This document shows, piece after piece, positions 38,598 to 47,078 of a stretch of DNA of 64,000 bases. Under the pieces are notes generated by a model that was not told the DNA's origin, ran no database searches, and was given only the letters and a program-made list of their open reading frames with translations. Position 1 is the first letter of the stretch, and every line of letters begins with the position of its first letter. The DNA lies in IMG/VR virus record IMGVR_UViG_3300027793_000055, positions 123,751-187,750 of that record; one strand, 5' to 3'. Origin of the DNA: a virus. The translations under genes and the position numbers were made by a program.

Positions 38598-39878
38598 TTA
38601 ACAGTCAGTTCCAACCCAATAGTTTAGAGTATCAATCATTTGGTTTGGACTTGAAGAAAGATATTCTAAAAATCCACCACATCTTTGCGTTAGTTCAACC
38701 CAAAGAGTTTGATCAAATATATTATATTCAATAAAAGCTCCTATAATATAGTTTTGCTCGGTACATTGTGCCACAACCATTTCTATCGCTTCACGCACTG
38801 TTTGTGCTATATCTTGTTGCAACGTTTCATCGCTAAATATAACAACTTTTCTTTCATTGTCTTCTGACCATGATAATGAGTTTGGACTACCAGCTAAACT
38901 TGCTTCATAAACAGCACTTAGTTGATATTCAATGAAACCTTGATGACTTGCTGTATTTGCTTGTCTAACCACAGAACAAGCAGTTCTGGAATCAGTAAAA
39001 TCAGTTAGAACTTTTATTTGTCTTGAATTCGGCTGAATGTCTGTGTATCCTATACCTATTACAGCAAAACGACTTGTTTGTAACACACCTTGTGATGACC
39101 AGCTACAAAGAGCATTTGCAACTTGATCTATAGTGTAATCCATAGAACCAGAAAAGTCTATGATGAAAACAAAGTCATTTGCGATTCCGCCATTTTCGTT
39201 TTCATCTATTGCACCATCACAGTCATCATCATCGCCATTTCCACAGATTTCTGTGGTTGGAGTTCTCATATTTCTTATTGATTCTCTGCCGTCAACACAT
39301 TCTTTATATCCAGCACGACATTCACCAACATTGATTGTGTCGGGATCTCCTTCATAAACATATCTTTCTTCATTGTTGAAGAGTGGATCATCTATTGTGT
39401 CTTCATCTATCTCGCCATCGCAATCATTGTCTAAGTTATCGCAAACTTCTTCACCATATGAATCTGGATAAGAACATTGCCAAGAACCCTCAATACATTC
39501 TTGTATTGCATATTCACATACACCAAGACCAATACAAGTATTTTTTGAACTGTGTGCTGGTATAATGATTGGCAATCCGTTCCAGCGGTCATCAACAAAA
39601 CCATTGCAATCATCATCAATATTATTGCAGGTTTCTTGTTGTTTTTTTATTTCACCCAAACAAACAAGATTATCTTCGCTATCTCTTGCTGTCAAACCAG
39701 TTGAGCAAGAACCAATATTCAAATCTTCGTGCTTTGGATCGTCAACATTTATCTCTATCACATTACCACTAACATCAGTATAACAGGGATTTTGTAAAAC
39801 TTCTTTGAGAGGTTCTTGTTCGCAGTTACAAGAACTAAAAGCTAAAAAGAAAAGTATTACAAAACTACTGTTTCTCAT
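38598..39878 (-). CDS. Lipoprotein with MopE-like repeats and VWA domain
   Basis: The 426-residue precursor starts with a signal peptide ending in the lipobox FSSC (C17). Three calcium-loop-like repeats follow (CNNIDDDCNGFVDD near 85, CDNLDNDCDGEIDED near 145, CGNGDDDDCDGAIDE near 210). A VWA domain then opens with FIIDFSGSMD (MIDAS). Many cysteines would form disulphides outside the cytoplasm. MopE-type motifs are common in myxobacteria and relatives, and a phage copy suggests a host in or near that group and display of an adhesin- or receptor-like protein on the host surface. Confidence 0.85.
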   Translation of the reverse strand: MRNSSFVILFFLAFSSCNCEQEPLKEVLQNPCYTDVSGNVIEINVDDPKHEDLNIGSCSTGLTARDSEDNLVCLGEIKKQQETCNNIDDDCNGFVDDRWNGLPIIIPAHSSKNTCIGLGVCEYAIQECIEGSWQCSYPDSYGEEVCDNLDNDCDGEIDEDTIDDPLFNNEERYVYEGDPDTINVGECRAGYKECVDGRESIRNMRTPTTEICGNGDDDDCDGAIDENENGGIANDFVFIIDFSGSMDYTIDQVANALCSWSSQGVLQTSRFAVIGIGYTDIQPNSRQIKVLTDFTDSRTACSVVRQANTASHQGFIEYQLSAVYEASLAGSPNSLSWSEDNERKVVIFSDETLQQDIAQTVREAIEMVVAQCTEQNYIIGAFIEYNIFDQTLWVELTQRCGGFLEYLSSSPNQMIDTLNYWVGTDC

Positions 39879-40053
39879 TTTCCTCTCCGATTATATATTT
39901 TCTAATTTCTGGTGTTTGTGATTTTAGCCATTCCTTTATCAGTTTATCGGATGCTTCAATGTAAGTCAAACCCGCATCACAATAAAAACAAGAACTTTTT
40001 TTGCCAAGGCAAACCGAACATATTGATTTTATGTAAAGTTTGCCATCATTCAT
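39865..40053 (-). CDS. Small Cys-rich protein
   Basis: A 62-residue protein with CSVCLGKKSSCFYC, a CxxC...CxxC zinc site, and a helical tail. It overlaps the lipoprotein start by 14 nt. Likely zinc binding; the function is unknown. Confidence 0.7.
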   Translation of the reverse strand: MNDGKLYIKSICSVCLGKKSSCFYCDAGLTYIEASDKLIKEWLKSQTPEIRKYIIGEENEKQ

Positions 40054-40054
40054 A

Positions 40055-40390
40055 TTAGATTTGAGGTAGTGATGTGTAAGTAAATCTAACTACACCCGGA
40101 ATAGAGAGTGCCTGACTCCTTACTTTTTCAAGTATGGCGTTAGTAGATCCTTCTGGCAAATATTCACCGTCTATCTTAAGAGACATACGTGTTGTATTGT
40201 GTAATTGTTTTTCTAAAGTCTCTTCAGCTTTTACGATTGTTACACCCTCGATACCACGTATACGAGAAAGATAATCAGTAACAGTCATATCTTGTTTTTT
40301 AGAAGTTACAACCACAGCCTCAACTTTGATAATTTTATCACCAACACGTTCTTGAATATTGTTTCTAAAATTTTCAAATAGTTTGTACAT
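40055..40390 (-). CDS. Conserved phage protein, ferredoxin-like fold
   Basis: A 111-residue protein with alternating strands and helices (IIKVEAVVVTSKKQDMTVTD, RIRGIEGVTIV). It resembles small virion-associated marine phage proteins, but its role is unproven. Confidence 0.7.
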   Translation of the reverse strand: MYKLFENFRNNIQERVGDKIIKVEAVVVTSKKQDMTVTDYLSRIRGIEGVTIVKAEETLEKQLHNTTRMSLKIDGEYLPEGSTNAILEKVRSQALSIPGVVRFTYTSLPQI

Positions 40391-40415
40391 ATTAGTAATT
40401 ATAATGCTGAAAGGT

Positions 40416-40439
40416 AAAAGCAGCCAGTTGGCTGCTTTT
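40416..40439 (-). terminator. Rho-independent terminator
   Basis: The stem AAAAGCAGCC/GGCTGCTTTT sits right after the Hsp20 stop, followed by TTTTACC. Confidence 0.8.
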
Positions 40440-40440
40440 C

Positions 40441-40791
40441 TTATTTTATTTCTATTAATCTTGTTTTGTCCTGTTTTGATTTTTCTTGGACTATTATACT
40501 AAGAATTCCATTTTTACATTCTGCTGTGATACTCTTAATATCGATACTGTCAGATAATCTCCATTTACGAGAAAACTTTTTGTCTTTTAGTTCAGATGTT
40601 AATGTCAAAACATTATTGCTGATATCTAATTTTAGATCTTCTTTTGAATATCCCGGTACAACAACTTCTATTTTTGTAGAGCCGTTATCTTGTTTTGTCA
40701 CAGAGTCATATACAAAGGCATCATCGATAATTCTTGCTTGATGAGCCAATATGTCATTTAAGAAACTTGATAAATTATTTGTATACAGCAT
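40441..40791 (-). CDS. Small heat-shock protein (Hsp20)
   Basis: A 116-residue alpha-crystallin domain protein (IEVVVPGYSKEDLKLDISNN ... KWRLSDSID ... CKNGILSIIV). The GILSI box is the hallmark edge strand. The ATG at 40791 has AGGAG 9 nt upstream; the in-frame ATG at 40800 is too close to it. Holds unfolded proteins; with GroEL at 42.4 kb it forms a phage folding set. Confidence 0.9.
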   Translation of the reverse strand: MLYTNNLSSFLNDILAHQARIIDDAFVYDSVTKQDNGSTKIEVVVPGYSKEDLKLDISNNVLTLTSELKDKKFSRKWRLSDSIDIKSITAECKNGILSIIVQEKSKQDKTRLIEIK

Positions 40792-40835
40792 ACAATACAT
40801 CTCCTATTTGGGAACAGTTGAGTCCCACTTTGGTT

Positions 40836-40862
40836 ATGTTAATCACATTTCTTTATTGTCAA
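40836..40862 (-). promoter_or_regulatory. Weak sigma70-type promoter for hsp20
   Basis: TTGACA (40857-40862) and TAACAT (40836-40841), but the spacer is only 15 nt. It overlaps the end of the 40843 gene. Confidence 0.35.
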
Positions 40863-41310
40863 GTGGTTCTTTTTCCTTTTTTTCTTTCTTTATTTTAACA
40901 CCGGATTGAATTGGTGCTTCACCCCAAAAATGTTCATTATCGTGTTGGTTTGTTAAAAACTGTGCTATAATAAAAGGTTTTCCATTTTTAATTTTAAAAT
41001 CAGCTTTATATGGCTCTAGTTTGCCATATTTTGGCGTAGGATCTTTTTTCTGGAACTTCTTTCTTTCTGGCGGTGTGTTAAGATGATTTAAGATACGTTG
41101 TAAAATATCTTTTTCATTTAGATAAGATTCTTTAATAAGAGTAGGCCAATCGATATCAATGTATCCAAGAACAACCCATTTAGAAGAACCAAAACCATCT
41201 ACTTCCCAATGCATCGACTGTGAATATCTACCAGATCTGGTTTCTTCTGTACAAGAATTATTAATTTGTCGAAAATCACACGTGATTGTTGTCATAGAAG
41301 TCTCAGTCAT
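40843..41310 (-). CDS. Hypothetical protein
   Basis: A 155-residue protein (CDFRQINNSCTEETRSGRYS ... VLGYIDIDWPTLIKES ... basic Lys-rich tail). It overlaps the glutaredoxin stop by 8 nt. No family was recognised. Confidence 0.7.
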   Translation of the reverse strand: MTETSMTTITCDFRQINNSCTEETRSGRYSQSMHWEVDGFGSSKWVVLGYIDIDWPTLIKESYLNEKDILQRILNHLNTPPERKKFQKKDPTPKYGKLEPYKADFKIKNGKPFIIAQFLTNQHDNEHFWGEAPIQSGVKIKKEKKEKEPLDNKEM

Positions 41311-41566
41311 TTAATAGAATCCTTCCTGTGTTACGACTAATTCTCTCGTTTAATTCTGTAAAACCACCAATAACGGTTTCATTATTGTTTTCATCAATAG
41401 CTATTACAATTGGTACAGTTGGCCAATTATAATTTGATTTCTGCTCTTGTAGAAACTGATCCCCTTTATCTGCGGCAACTACAATAAATGGAATCTTATT
41501 TTGTGTCAAAAGATTAACAGCCTTCTTACAAAAAGGGCAGTCAACTTTGATAATCAATTTATACAT
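41303..41566 (-). CDS. Glutaredoxin
   Basis: An 87-residue protein from MYKLIIKVDCPFCKK with the CPFC active site (C10, C13 from this start), a TVPIVI cis-proline loop and a FTELNER helix. It reduces disulphides, for example for nucleotide reduction. An upstream in-frame ATG lies at 41581. Confidence 0.85.
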   Translation of the reverse strand: MYKLIIKVDCPFCKKAVNLLTQNKIPFIVVAADKGDQFLQEQKSNYNWPTVPIVIAIDENNNETVIGGFTELNERISRNTGRILLND

Positions 41567-41577
41567 TTTTGGATTTA

Positions 41578-41892
41578 TCATTTCTTGACCTTTGTTAGTG
41601 TTTTTTCTACTTCTTCAAAAGAGGAACAAACAAGAATCTGCGAACTTACATTACCATTATTAAAGATAAGTAAGGTTAATTCTTTATCTATCAGTTGTGT
41701 AGTATCTGTTGGATATGTAGTGTATTCTGGATCTGGATAGTATTCTTTAATGGAAGTCTTTTTAGCTACGGAAAGATTCGTTAGATTGATAATTTGTTTT
41801 TCTACAGAAGCTTTAAATCCTTGTACTTTTCTGTTTTTTTCATCTGTTAAGATAGTTGCTTCTCTATTGACAACGTCCATCGTTATAAACAT
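41578..41892 (-). CDS. Hypothetical protein
   Basis: The protein has 104 residues from MFITMDVVNREATILTDEKN. The C-terminal EELTLLIFNN-like strand and CSSFEEVEKTLTKVKK helix hint at a small alpha/beta fold. It overlaps its neighbour by about 29 nt. Confidence 0.65.
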   Translation of the reverse strand: MFITMDVVNREATILTDEKNRKVQGFKASVEKQIINLTNLSVAKKTSIKEYYPDPEYTTYPTDTTQLIDKELTLLIFNNGNVSSQILVCSSFEEVEKTLTKVKK

Positions 41893-42103
41893 CGGATACC
41901 TCGTATATGTGTTTTTTATCAATTATCCAATAATCACCATCATAAAAAACTGTTGCAGTTTTATCATCAAACATATCAACTATAACAGCTAATTGTGGTA
42001 GGGCAGTTATTTTCTGCCTTTTAATTAATTTCTCTTCTTTAGAGGCCCAAAGAAGATGGGTACCAGCCGGTACCCATACAAGTTCACCCACCTTGCGATT
42101 CAT
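41864..42103 (-). CDS. Small SH3-like/phage conserved protein
   Basis: A 79-residue protein (MNRKVGELVWVPAGTHLLWA, QLAVIVDMFDDKTATVFYDG, YWIIDKKHIYEV). The second half is a clear SH3-like strand set. Close homologues exist in marine phages. The function is unknown. Confidence 0.75.
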   Translation of the reverse strand: MNRKVGELVWVPAGTHLLWASKEEKLIKRQKITALPQLAVIVDMFDDKTATVFYDGDYWIIDKKHIYEVSDVYNDGRCQ

Positions 42104-42368
42104 TTTTTTGTTCTGGGTTTAAAACTTTCTCATATCCATCAAGGATGGTTTCACAATCTGTGATTCTTACAAAGATTTTCTGCAGAATTTCTTTTGTTGA
42201 TGAGAGTTGTGTTTTTGAGACAGTGTTTTTTCCTGTAGAAAGAAATTGTTTAGCAGAAGTTAAAATTGACTCAACAATTTGAAGTTCATCACTAACTGTA
42301 TTAAGTACATTTGCAACTTCTTTAGGAACATCTTTAATATCGGCTGTATAACTAATTTTTACTTGCAT
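42084..42368 (-). CDS. Hypothetical helical protein
   Basis: A 94-residue protein (DVPKEVANVLNTVSDELQIV...LQKIFVRITDCETILDGYEK). It is next to GroEL but has no GroES features. The function is unknown. Confidence 0.65.
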   Translation of the reverse strand: MQVKISYTADIKDVPKEVANVLNTVSDELQIVESILTSAKQFLSTGKNTVSKTQLSSTKEILQKIFVRITDCETILDGYEKVLNPEQKNESQGG

Positions 42369-42378
42369 ATATTTCCTT

Positions 42379-43953
42379 TCATATATCGATAACTGCGTGA
42401 TCGGTCGTTATTAGAGTACCGGCTGCTGACGCTGCATTTTGCAATGCACACCGTGTAACTTTCACGGGATCAATAATGCCGGCTTCGTAAGCATTAATAA
42501 AACGCTCGTTGACAACATCATAACATGCATCATCATCACTGTCAAGTGCTTGTTGTAATACAACGTCTGGTTTTCCACCAGCATTTTCTACTATTGTTCT
42601 GAGTGGTTGTTGACAGGCTTTCACAACAATATCAACACCATATCTTTCTGCTTGAAAATCTACTTTAACGTGCATCCTATTGTCTTTTGCTATCTTAGCT
42701 AGTGTTATACCCGAACCGGGTACTATTCCTTCATCTAGGGCCGATTTAACCGCTTCTAGAGCATCTTCAATACGGTGTTTCTTCTCAATCATTTCAATCT
42801 CTGTTGGTGCACCAACATTAATCACCGCAATACCAGAAGCAAGACGTGTAATACGCTCCATCGATGGTTTACAAGAATCAATATCATTTGAGTTTGATAT
42901 TTCTTCTTTCAAAGCAGAAATTCTTTCCTGAATCTTTGTCGAGTCGCCTTTACCGCCCATAATAATTGTTTGTGTCTTTGAACACTCGATTGATTTAGCT
43001 TTACCTAAATCTTTCAGTTTGGCAGAGCGAATATCACCACCACTTAATCTTGTAAAATATGTAGCTCCAAGTGAAAGTGCAAGATCACTTAGAATATTTC
43101 TACGTTCTTCACCATATCTTGGTGCTTTAATGGCAGCAACAGCCATAGTACCACGAAGTGAATTCATTATAAGTGCAGCAAGTGCTTGTCCTTCAATTTC
43201 TTCTGCAATAACAATCAATGGTTTGCTTTCACGAGCAGCAATTTCTAGTACCGGCAGTAGTTGTTCTACAGTATCGATACGCTCATCGGTGATCAAAAAA
43301 TAAGGTTCATTATAGCTTAAAATACCTTTTCTCTCGTTAGTAACAAATTGTGAAGATGCAAACCCAGAATCAAAACGAAAGCCTTCTACAATATCAAGGC
43401 TCGTTTGCATTGACTTTGCTTCTTGAATAAGAATTGAGCCATCCTTGCCAACAAGATCAACGGCTTTTGCAATTAGCTTACCAATGCTTTTATCACCATT
43501 TGCTGAAATGGTTGCTACACGCTCTAAATCCTGTTCATCTGAAACAGGCTTTGACCACGATGGCATTTCATTAATAAAGAATTCAACTGCTTTATCAATA
43601 CCGCGCTTTAAATCAATTGGTGAAATACCAGCAGCTAGAAATGGCTGTGCTTGCACAAGAATAGAATGTGCTAAAACTGTTGCTGTTGTTGTACCATCGC
43701 CAGCAGAAGCAGCAGATTGACGAGCAACTTGTTTAATAATTTGTGCTCCAACATTTTCAAATGGATCATCAAGTTCTATAAATTCACTTACCGTGACACC
43801 ATCTTTTGTAATAATTGGGTTCTTACCTTTTGCGTGTAGAATTACATTCTTGCCACGTGGACCCATAGTTGTTTTAACATTATTAGCTAACTTTGTAACA
43901 CCATCTAAAATCTTTTTGTTTAGTGATGAACCATTATCAAATACTTTTGACAT
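42379..43953 (-). CDS. groL: GroEL-type chaperonin
   Basis: A 524-residue group I chaperonin from MSKVFDNGSSLNKKIL (ATG at 43953 with GGAG). It keeps the GDGTTTAT nucleotide loop, the apical DGSILIQEAKS and VEGFRFDSGF segments and the EGIVPGSG hinge. The C-terminus lacks the usual GGM tail. No GroES-like gene is visible in the window. It has its own promoter and may fold phage capsid proteins. Confidence 0.95.
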   Translation of the reverse strand: MSKVFDNGSSLNKKILDGVTKLANNVKTTMGPRGKNVILHAKGKNPIITKDGVTVSEFIELDDPFENVGAQIIKQVARQSAASAGDGTTTATVLAHSILVQAQPFLAAGISPIDLKRGIDKAVEFFINEMPSWSKPVSDEQDLERVATISANGDKSIGKLIAKAVDLVGKDGSILIQEAKSMQTSLDIVEGFRFDSGFASSQFVTNERKGILSYNEPYFLITDERIDTVEQLLPVLEIAARESKPLIVIAEEIEGQALAALIMNSLRGTMAVAAIKAPRYGEERRNILSDLALSLGATYFTRLSGGDIRSAKLKDLGKAKSIECSKTQTIIMGGKGDSTKIQERISALKEEISNSNDIDSCKPSMERITRLASGIAVINVGAPTEIEMIEKKHRIEDALEAVKSALDEGIVPGSGITLAKIAKDNRMHVKVDFQAERYGVDIVVKACQQPLRTIVENAGGKPDVVLQQALDSDDDACYDVVNERFINAYEAGIIDPVKVTRCALQNAASAAGTLITTDHAVIDI

Positions 43954-43976
43954 TACAAACTCCAATCTGTCGGTCT

Positions 43977-44004
43977 ATTATACTCACATCGTAGAAGAAG
44001 TAAA
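43977..44004 (-). promoter_or_regulatory. Sigma70-type promoter for groEL
   Basis: TTTACT (43999-44004), 16 nt, TATAAT (43977-43982). The -35 overlaps the terminator stem of the upstream gene. Confidence 0.75.
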
Positions 44005-44023
44005 GAGGCTTTTCAGCCTCTTT
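44002..44023 (-). terminator. Hairpin terminator
   Basis: The stem AAAGAGGC/GCCTCTTT with a short loop follows the 44026 gene. It merges with the groEL promoter. Confidence 0.75.
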
Positions 44024-44025
44024 CT

Positions 44026-45462
44026 TCAATCTTGATCTATTGCTGTATCTTTTACCACTTTTTCCGTTGAAGGTGTTAGCTTCTCCGCTAATTTAACTGC
44101 CCTTTCGCCCTCTTCACCACGTCCTTCTTGAGTCGAAGTTAAGTAATTTTGTAATGAAGAAGTGAAATCAGCTAGGTTATTAAAAATTTCTGTAATACTA
44201 GCATCTAACGATTTAACGGCATTTTCTATAATTGTTTTTATCTTTTCATCAGAAAATTCTATCACAATCTTTTCTTGTAAATAGTTATCTACGAATTTCA
44301 TCCAATGACCGTATGGAATACGAAATTCTGATTCAAGTGCCTTACTGGTGGGTTTTTCCTTGGAAATCTGTTCACCAGAAAAGTATTTTATTAATTCTAG
44401 AACTTTAGGCGAACGTGGTAATTGTTTTAAAGGTTCAATTATATAAAACAAAGATTTTGGATTTAAATTATTAACAAACTCACGGAATTGTCCAGATTTA
44501 GGTAATTTAAAATTGTTAGCTTCTAATACTTGAAATGCTAAAATACCCATTTCTTTATGAGAGGGAGTCTTATTGCCTTGTAACTTAGTGATACCATCTC
44601 TTAAAATACTAGCAGCTTCTTCTGAAAGTCCACTCTCAATATCGAGAACGTTCGGTTCTTCTGTTTCAGGCTGTTCTTTTAAGCCAACAAATCCTTCCTT
44701 TATTAAATTGTCTGGTAATTGTAGTTTGCCCGTCTGTGCATCCGTTGGTATTGTACCAGGACTTAATTGCAGAAATTGATTGATATTTTCAGCATTAACA
44801 ACAAATCTGTAAACTTCCATCTTACCAACAGCTGTTTTTGCTCCAGAAGAATTTTTTAAATATACATCAAAATATACACTATCATTCAAATTAATAGAAC
44901 TAATTAAATTGGCAACACTGCCTTTTATGATTGGCCCTTCTCCCTTTTCGCCATATGAAACTGTTTTAAGAGAAACAGGAATTCCACCATCAGTAATATC
45001 GCCAATATCACCTTCAGCATTTCCCTTGATGGCAGTTTTTTGTACGCTACCATAAATAACACTTAAGAACGCTTCATTAATAAAACCCGCTGGAGAAGGC
45101 TGGAAAGACTTAAACATTCTGTTTAAAGTCTCAAGAAGTATGATTTGTGAAATAATTCTTCTTGGATTTTTAACATCAGCACCAGATGCGATTTGTTCCA
45201 TCTGATTTCTAATCATCTTCAATCTTTCAAATGGATTTGAACCGCCACGTGTTGCAGAATCTACGATTCTTATCAACTCGTTTCTTTCAACTGTATCTAG
45301 TTTACCCCAATTTTCAGAAATTTGTAATTGTGGTAATTTTAAAACTCGTTCTTGAGTTTGTGGTTGTTCCTCTTGAACAAGCTTCTTAGCACCAACCTTA
45401 ATCTTTTGGGTTTCTTCCAAAAGATCGGCCATCTTCCATATTTCTTCCAGCGTAAGTTTCAT
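44026..45462 (-). CDS. Large hypothetical protein with possible PD-(D/E)XK-like core
   Basis: A 478-residue protein. The segment about 140-185 (GFINEAFLSVIYG ... GDIGDITDGGIPVSLKTV) has the E...D...SLK spacing of a PD-(D/E)XK nuclease fold. The N-terminal region is helical and the rest is helix-rich. It fits marine phage proteins with the same N-terminal DSATRGGSNPFERLK block. The nuclease reading is tentative. Confidence 0.55.
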   Translation of the reverse strand: MKLTLEEIWKMADLLEETQKIKVGAKKLVQEEQPQTQERVLKLPQLQISENWGKLDTVERNELIRIVDSATRGGSNPFERLKMIRNQMEQIASGADVKNPRRIISQIILLETLNRMFKSFQPSPAGFINEAFLSVIYGSVQKTAIKGNAEGDIGDITDGGIPVSLKTVSYGEKGEGPIIKGSVANLISSINLNDSVYFDVYLKNSSGAKTAVGKMEVYRFVVNAENINQFLQLSPGTIPTDAQTGKLQLPDNLIKEGFVGLKEQPETEEPNVLDIESGLSEEAASILRDGITKLQGNKTPSHKEMGILAFQVLEANNFKLPKSGQFREFVNNLNPKSLFYIIEPLKQLPRSPKVLELIKYFSGEQISKEKPTSKALESEFRIPYGHWMKFVDNYLQEKIVIEFSDEKIKTIIENAVKSLDASITEIFNNLADFTSSLQNYLTSTQEGRGEEGERAVKLAEKLTPSTEKVVKDTAIDQD

Positions 45463-45472
45463 TAACTAAGCC

Positions 45473-46156
45473 TCACTCAGCGATTTTATCGGCAATACCA
45501 TAACTGATTGCTTCTTCTGCGCTAATATAAATATTACGCTTTTCGTCAATTAACTTCTTAATTCGCGCTGTTTTCATTTTTGTTTCTTTTGCAAGAGCCT
45601 CAATATACATTTCTTGCATCATCGAAATCTCTTGAAACTCGTTTTCAATATCGTGAATACCGCCCATAGCACCAGCCTGAACAGGGTGAATCATAACACG
45701 ACAATTCTGTCCAATCTCACGCAAACCTTTTGTGCCCGTTGCCATCAATAGTACACCGGCACTCATAACCTTTCCCATTCCAAGAGTACGAATCTTAATA
45801 TCTTTCTTAACAAGATTCATCGTATCATAGATAGAAAACATATCACTAGCTGACCCACCGTGTGTTGAAACAAGAAAATCAAGTGGTTGATTGATCTTAT
45901 CAATTACTTCTGCGAGAAGAGCATCATTTTTACCTTTAAGTTTAGCAGTAAAATGCTGTGGTAGTCGAACTACCTGATCTCGAAAATGAAAAAGTGACAA
46001 AACAATCTCTTTACCACGCTTTTCATTAACATCACCATAAAGAGAAATAAGGTTCATCTCCTGAATGAAAACAGGATCCTCTTCAAGTTCCTCTAATTCT
46101 TCATTAACATGTTCTTCTTCTAGATTTTTCTTTTTACGAGTTACCATTTGTTTCAT
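45473..46156 (-). CDS. clpP: ClpP-like serine protease
   Basis: A 227-residue ClpP family protein: STHGGSASDMFSIYDTM, the nucleophile serine in GKVMSAGVLLMAT and the His in VMIHPVQAGAMGG. The position of the catalytic Asp (E. coli D171) is Asn in KRNIYISAEEAISYG. Such a substitution occurs in some ClpP relatives, so activity is possible but uncertain. The acidic N-terminal extension (EEEHVNEELEELEEDP) is unusual. It is near GroEL and the nucleotidyltransferase gene. Confidence 0.85.
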   Translation of the reverse strand: MKQMVTRKKKNLEEEHVNEELEELEEDPVFIQEMNLISLYGDVNEKRGKEIVLSLFHFRDQVVRLPQHFTAKLKGKNDALLAEVIDKINQPLDFLVSTHGGSASDMFSIYDTMNLVKKDIKIRTLGMGKVMSAGVLLMATGTKGLREIGQNCRVMIHPVQAGAMGGIHDIENEFQEISMMQEMYIEALAKETKMKTARIKKLIDEKRNIYISAEEAISYGIADKIAE

Positions 46157-46584
46157 CCTTTGTTTCTAAATTCGGTACTATTATGTGTCTTAGCACCAAG
46201 ACCATCTACAATTTTAATACCCAGTTTGTTGCATATTTCAACTTCTGGAATATTACTGACAAATCTATCTCCACCTTTAGCAAAGATAAATTCTACATCA
46301 TCACCTAAAACCAAAGTTTCATGTAAAACAACAGCTTCAATTGATTGACAGACACTAGAATCGGTATCTACCGATAACACTACATCATCAACAACACGAA
46401 GTGCTTTTATGATTTGCATACGAAAATCTTCATCCTGAAAGATTTTTCCAATCTTTAGTTTTTGTTGATGATCGTTATTAACGATGACAACTAACTTATC
46501 ACCTAACTTTTTTGCCATCTCTAAACATTCTATATGTCCCGGATGAATAGGGTTAGCATACATAGAAGTTATAACTATTTTCAT
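46153..46584 (-). CDS. HxGH cytidylyltransferase-like protein
   Basis: A 143-residue protein with MYANPIHPGHIECLE (HPGH) and THNSTEFRN, the nucleotidyltransferase signatures of the GCT/RfaE/CoaD group. It could activate a sugar- or glycerol-phosphate with CTP. It overlaps clpP by 4 nt. Confidence 0.8.
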   Translation of the reverse strand: MKIVITSMYANPIHPGHIECLEMAKKLGDKLVVIVNNDHQQKLKIGKIFQDEDFRMQIIKALRVVDDVVLSVDTDSSVCQSIEAVVLHETLVLGDDVEFIFAKGGDRFVSNIPEVEICNKLGIKIVDGLGAKTHNSTEFRNKG

Positions 46585-46587
46585 TTT

Positions 46588-46971
46588 TTAGCCTTTACAG
46601 GTACGACTATTATGACCTGTTTTACCACACTTACCACAGGTACGACCAGATTGTTTAGCTGTTTTTACAGGTGTTTTCGCATCTTTACGAGTTTTACGTT
46701 GTTTCTTTTGAATAACAGCTGTTTTAATAGGTTTACCGCTATCATCGGTTAAGATAATTGGCAAGGTTTTTGCAAAATTAAACCAAAGTTTTGGATCTGT
46801 ATATTCTTTCCGAAAAATATTAAGAATATCACCAGCTTTAGAAAAACCAGTTGCAATTTGTCGCCAATCTTGTAGAAATTGGTCAAGTTGTTTAAATTCT
46901 GAATTATTCTTGAATTTAAGCTGAAGATTATAGGTTTTTGAATCTGTTTTCCAGATGCAGCCTTCGATCAT
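46588..46971 (-). CDS. Hypothetical protein with C-terminal zinc knuckle
   Basis: A 127-residue protein: N-terminal alpha/beta part (YNLQLKFKNNSEFKQLDQFL), basic linker, CGKCGKTGHNSRTC at the end. It is the third zinc-knuckle protein in the window. First gene of a transcript from 46987-47015. Confidence 0.75.
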   Translation of the reverse strand: MIEGCIWKTDSKTYNLQLKFKNNSEFKQLDQFLQDWRQIATGFSKAGDILNIFRKEYTDPKLWFNFAKTLPIILTDDSGKPIKTAVIQKKQRKTRKDAKTPVKTAKQSGRTCGKCGKTGHNSRTCKG

Positions 46972-46986
46972 AAAGCCTCCGCTCCT

Positions 46987-47015
46987 ATCCTAACACGTCT
47001 CGACTTGTCTGTCAA
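46987..47015 (-). promoter_or_regulatory. Sigma70 promoter
   Basis: TTGACA (47010-47015), 17 nt, TAGGAT (46987-46992). Confidence 0.85.
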
Positions 47016-47032
47016 GCTCTTTACAAAAGTAA

Positions 47033-47051
47033 AAGCCCCAAAAAGGGGCTT
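47033..47051 (-). terminator. Rho-independent terminator
   Basis: The stem AAGCCCC/GGGGCTT with loop of five T is followed by TTACTTTTG. It ends the 47079 gene. Confidence 0.8.
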
Positions 47052-47078
47052 CTACCGGAGTTTAGTCTCTAACTATAA

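Noticed and set aside
42084-42368. GroES candidate near GroEL
   Set aside because: The protein is helical and lacks the GroES mobile loop and beta-barrel pattern.
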